Origin: PNON01 sp964387025
GTDB lineage: Bacteria > Chloroflexota > Anaerolineae > Anaerolineales > Anaerolineaceae
NCBI GenBank assembly: GCA_964387025.1
Contig: CAYLUZ010000011.1
Coordinates: 1-64,000, forward strand
Direction: 5' to 3'
Length of the DNA stretch: 64,000 nt
Numbering within the stretch: the stretch's first letter is position 1; each line of letters starts with the position of its first letter. The position numbers and the translations under genes are program-made. Positions 61,071-64,000 of the stretch are shown here, one piece after another. A model generated the notes under the pieces. That model saw nothing but the letters and a program-made list of their open reading frames with translations. It ran no database searches and had not been told where the DNA came from.

Positions 61071-64000
61071 TTACTCCGATAGTTCCTGAGGGGTATTAGG
61101 GTTGTCTGTTTTTTCTTCCTCCAAAGAAATCTTCTGTTCATCTACCATATAATGCCAGTCAAGCTCTGTGTAGAATGGAGAATCCACCCGGCGAAGGCTA
61201 AGGCCAATGCGATGATTTTCTGAATCGATCTTTTGGACTCTCAAGGTAACGACATCGCCTTCAATTAATACTTCGTTGGGGTGCGCAATGCGTTTCTCAG
61301 ATAATTCAGAGATATGGATGAGCCCTTCAATATCGCCTTCGAGCCTCGCAAAAGCACCAAATTTAGCCAGTTTTGTAATCTTGCCTTCCACAAGTTGTCC
61401 GACTTGGAAATGGGAAACTTGGTTGATCCAAGGATCATCTTGAAGTCGTCGAATGGAAAGTCCGATGCGTCTCTTTTCGCGGTCGATGGAAATGATCTTT
61501 ACTTTTACTTCTTCACCTATCCAAAGGACGTCATTAGGACTGTTTATGCGATCCCACGATATCTCCGATATGTGTACCAGTCCATCTGCGCCATTAATGT
61601 TGACGAAAGCACCAAAACTTACAAGGTTGGTAACACGACCAGTGCGGACTTCGCCTTCTTTGAGTTCTTCAAGGATGCGGTCTTTAACAGATTCGCGTGT
61701 TTCGGTGCTGGCTGCACGTTCTGATAATATCAATCGGCGTCGTTCGCGGTCGACTTCAATGACACGTACTGTGATGGTGTCTCCCACCATCTTAGACCAT
61801 TTCTGGGCGGGGTTGTCGCTAGTCATTCCAGCGCGACGGGTGAGGCTGATCTGGGATGAAGGTACAAAACCGTGTAAACCACCCAACATAACAAGGAGGC
61901 CTCCCTTGTTATAGCCAATTATCTCTGAATTGAAAATGGCACCAGAAGCCTCTTTCTCCTCGGCATCCTTCCAATTGGCTTCGTCGCGGGCATGGATGTA
62001 AGAAAGGACTACATCCCCATTCTTGTCTTCAGGGTTGATGACATAAACATCAATCTCTTCGCCGACGGCCATCGTTTTCAGGACTTCAATTGGGATGGCT
62101 TCAAATTCTTTGCCCGTAATGACGCCTTCAGACTTGGTGCCAATACTAACTAGGATCTGCCTCGCGCCGATGCTCGCTATAGTTCCCTTACGGGTCTCAC
62201 CTACGATTGGGGTCTCGTTTTCTTGGTTTTTTAACTGTCTAGCCGGTTTAATTCCTTTTAGGCGCTCCAGTGCGTCTTTTACAATTTCACGTACAGCCTC
62301 CTCCTTGTCATTAACAGCAGCCAGGAGAGGTTCAATCGCGTGGGTATCTCCGATTTTCCCTAACGCTTCAGCGGCAATTTTTCGTACAGCTGTCTCTTGG
62401 TCATTTAGAATAGCTATGAGCGGCTCAATCTTACGGGTAGCAAATCCGATTTCCACCAATGATTTTACGGCTTTGTATTTTATAATACTATCAGGCTGTT
62501 TTTCTAGATCTAGGGATATAACTTGTTGGTATTGAATAGTTGCTAAATCATAATCTTTTAAATATATGTAGGCATCACCTAACCCTAAATGAGCATTTGA
62601 GTTTTTAAAATCCAGTGTAACTGCTTTTTTGTATTCGTAAATAGCCTCTTTGTATCTATCCATTTTCACGTAGGTATTACCTAATTCATAATATGTTTCT
62701 GGGTTATTTGGATCTAATACTCTCGCGCTATTAAAATCATCTTTTGCTTTAACAAAATTCTTTATCTCTTTATATAGTAATCCTCGAGTAAAATAAGCCT
62801 CCCAAGAATTTTGTTTGAGTTCAATTGCCCGAGATGCATCACCAATTGCCTCATCATATAAATTTATTCTTTGTTTTGCTTTTGACCGGGCTAATAATAG
62901 TTGTGGATTTTCTGGAAATTTTAATACTCTCTCGTTTAACTCACTAATTTCTTCAGAATTGGATATTTTTATTTTTGTTGTTGAAGAATTTGCCTGAGTT
63001 CGATATTTCTCGTCTATAACAGTATCTTTATCAAATTTTGCATAAGTCAAATTACATCCGAATAAATTAGTGTCAATAAATGATGTTGCTCGCAAATCCG
63101 CGCCAGTTAGATCTGCACCTAGTAAATCTGCATTTTGAAAATAAGCTGAAGATAAATCACAGTATTCTAATATAGTATCGATAAGTGTGGTTTTTATAAG
63201 TAAAGCTTCTGTTAGCGTGCAATATGATAGGTCAGATTTTGAAAGGTTGCTTCTTGATAAATCTGCTTTCCGAAATGTTGCTTTTCGGAGGTTTGCACCT
63301 TGTAGATTACAATCATTCAGTTTAGCGCCTGTTAAATCTGCCCCACTTAGATTTACCGCCTCTAGAGTTGTATTTTCGAAAGAAGCATATTTTAATCTCA
63401 ACCCCTCCAATTCTATACCGTTTAAATTAACATTATTCATAACTGCATGACTAAGATCTGAATTATTTTGCCGGAATATGTGAAAAATAGAATTATTTAA
63501 ATCCACATCACTTCCTACTAATCGAATTAATAATTTAATTCCATTGTCATTAAGTTCAACTTGTTTTATCAGATTATCTATAATATATCGAAAATGAATA
63601 CTTTTTAACCATAATTCAGTAATAATAGTACTTGCAACTTGCCCAGATTCATCATTAACAGAAACTAATTTAAAAATATCAGGAATTACATTAGGAATAT
63701 TAAAAGACCCTAAAATTTTCAAAACAGTCCCTCTAATATCCTGATCTTCATCAGTCAGCAAAGATGAAAGTAATGAAATGGTTTCTTCATCTTGGTAGTT
63801 ACCTAGATTCAATATTGCTTGTTTACGAACCTCTCTGTCTTTATCATATATAGCCTTGCGCAACAGTGGTTTTATTGACAAATTTGAGAGTTTTCCTAGT
63901 TCCATTACTGCTGAAAGTCTAACTTTTTTATCAAGACTTGAAATCTTTGATTCAAGGGTGGAAATTTTAACCTTATTCTGCCGATATCGATTTATCTTCC
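61071..64000 (-). CDS. Mosaic protein: HEAT, pentapeptide, TPR and HEAT repeats fused to four S1 RNA-binding domains (5' end beyond window)
   Basis: From the Met at 63905 it is 944 aa, but the frame stays open to the window edge with further HEAT-like text (LESKISSLDKKVRLSAVMELG), so the start is outside. Counted from that Met: HEAT 1-120, pentapeptide repeats ~148-292 (ANLRKATFRKADLSRSNLSK), TPR ~318-475, a second HEAT/PBS-lyase-like pair ~485-550, then four S1 domains ~570-905 (SFGAFVNINGADGLVHISEIS, KFGAFARLEGDIEGLIHISEL) as in ribosomal protein S1. Base composition changes near 62460: the repeat part is AT-rich, the HEAT2-S1 part much richer in GC. This points to a gene fusion. Confidence 0.82.
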   Translation of the reverse strand, partial: KINRYRQNKVKISTLESKISSLDKKVRLSAVMELGKLSNLSIKPLLRKAIYDKDREVRKQAILNLGNYQDEETISLLSSLLTDEDQDIRGTVLKILGSFNIPNVIPDIFKLVSVNDESGQVASTIITELWLKSIHFRYIIDNLIKQVELNDNGIKLLIRLVGSDVDLNNSIFHIFRQNNSDLSHAVMNNVNLNGIELEGLRLKYASFENTTLEAVNLSGADLTGAKLNDCNLQGANLRKATFRKADLSRSNLSKSDLSYCTLTEALLIKTTLIDTILEYCDLSSAYFQNADLLGADLTGADLRATSFIDTNLFGCNLTYAKFDKDTVIDEKYRTQANSSTTKIKISNSEEISELNERVLKFPENPQLLLARSKAKQRINLYDEAIGDASRAIELKQNSWEAYFTRGLLYKEIKNFVKAKDDFNSARVLDPNNPETYYELGNTYVKMDRYKEAIYEYKKAVTLDFKNSNAHLGLGDAYIYLKDYDLATIQYQQVISLDLEKQPDSIIKYKAVKSLVEIGFATRKIEPLIAILNDQETAVRKIAAEALGKIGDTHAIEPLLAAVNDKEEAVREIVKDALERLKGIKPARQLKNQENETPIVGETRKGTIASIGARQILVSIGTKSEGVITGKEFEAIPIEVLKTMAVGEEIDVYVINPEDKNGDVVLSYIHARDEANWKDAEEKEASGAIFNSEIIGYNKGGLLVMLGGLHGFVPSSQISLTRRAGMTSDNPAQKWSKMVGDTITVRVIEVDRERRRLILSERAASTETRESVKDRILEELKEGEVRTGRVTNLVSFGAFVNINGADGLVHISEISWDRINSPNDVLWIGEEVKVKIISIDREKRRIGLSIRRLQDDPWINQVSHFQVGQLVEGKITKLAKFGAFARLEGDIEGLIHISELSEKRIAHPNEVLIEGDVVTLRVQKIDSENHRIGLSLRRVDSPFYTELDWHYMVDEQKISLEEEKTDNPNTPQELSE

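Noticed and set aside
61314..62535. Several plus-strand open frames of 136-153 codons
   Set aside because: They are antisense to the S1 domains, with biased composition and no recognisable domains.
1..64000. CRISPR arrays, rRNA genes and intact tRNA genes
   Set aside because: I found no regularly spaced repeats, no rRNA-like sequence and no complete tRNA cloverleaf on either strand.

Overview
The window looks like a piece of an AT-rich genome from the Anaerolineae branch of Chloroflexota. This is inferred from gene style only: MalT/SARP-like giant regulators, DUF5317 and NHLP-clan small proteins, Thr/Pro-rich stalked CAP-LysM proteins, many Gfo/Idh/MocA oxidoreductases and sugar isomerases, and low GC. 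No rRNA or other phylogenetic marker is present.

Layout. 1-130: right end of an IS3-family element. 156-5043 (minus): inositol operon iolB-iolD-iolG-iolG. 5202-10893 (minus): a self-contained regulatory locus. A 1078-aa MalT/BTAD regulator is followed by a promoter and a five-gene unit: two 42-aa membrane peptides with identical tails, a DUF5317 membrane protein, an NHLP-clan protein and an HD-GYP protein, closed by a strong hairpin. I regard this as the best candidate for an undescribed system. 11036-12827: oxidoreductase plus ThuA. 13177-17983: GntR/UTRA regulator with a four-gene ABC importer. 18153-24780: UroD-like protein, DMT transporter, glycerophosphodiesterase (GDPD), PHP phosphoesterase and two TIM-barrel isomerases. 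24845-25261: decayed gene. 25298-38963 (minus): a long catabolic block, read from right to left as GDPD, HAD phosphatase, isomerase, PHP, FGGY kinase with an in-frame UGA, HAD phosphatase, glycerol-1-phosphate dehydrogenase-like protein, mutarotase-like protein, GH38 mannosidase, fucose-isomerase-like protein and UroD-like protein. 39204-46510: TIM-barrel orphan and an oligopeptide/oligosaccharide-type ABC importer. 46663-52432: two more GDPDs, a GpsA-like dehydrogenase, UroD-like protein, RpiB and isomerase. 52694-56839: CAP-LysM surface protein, gluconokinase and GH38/DUF5054 protein.

How it works together. Three promoters (gntR-ABC, GDPD at 20463, GDPD at 38963) carry the same 16-bp site directly after the -10 box, so one GntR regulator probably controls an importer and two diesterase-led operons. 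GDPDs, phosphatases, glycerol-phosphate dehydrogenases and inositol catabolic genes together suggest salvage of deacylated phospholipid head groups such as glycerophosphoinositol. The substrate is inference.

The right end (57.1-64 kb) is different in kind. A 3' fragment of tRNA-His with its terminator at 57060-57142 looks like an attachment site. It is followed by an 85-bp direct repeat around a higher-GC two-gene module, a small gene with a decayed copy, and a mosaic protein that joins HEAT, pentapeptide and TPR repeats to four S1 domains and runs off the window edge.
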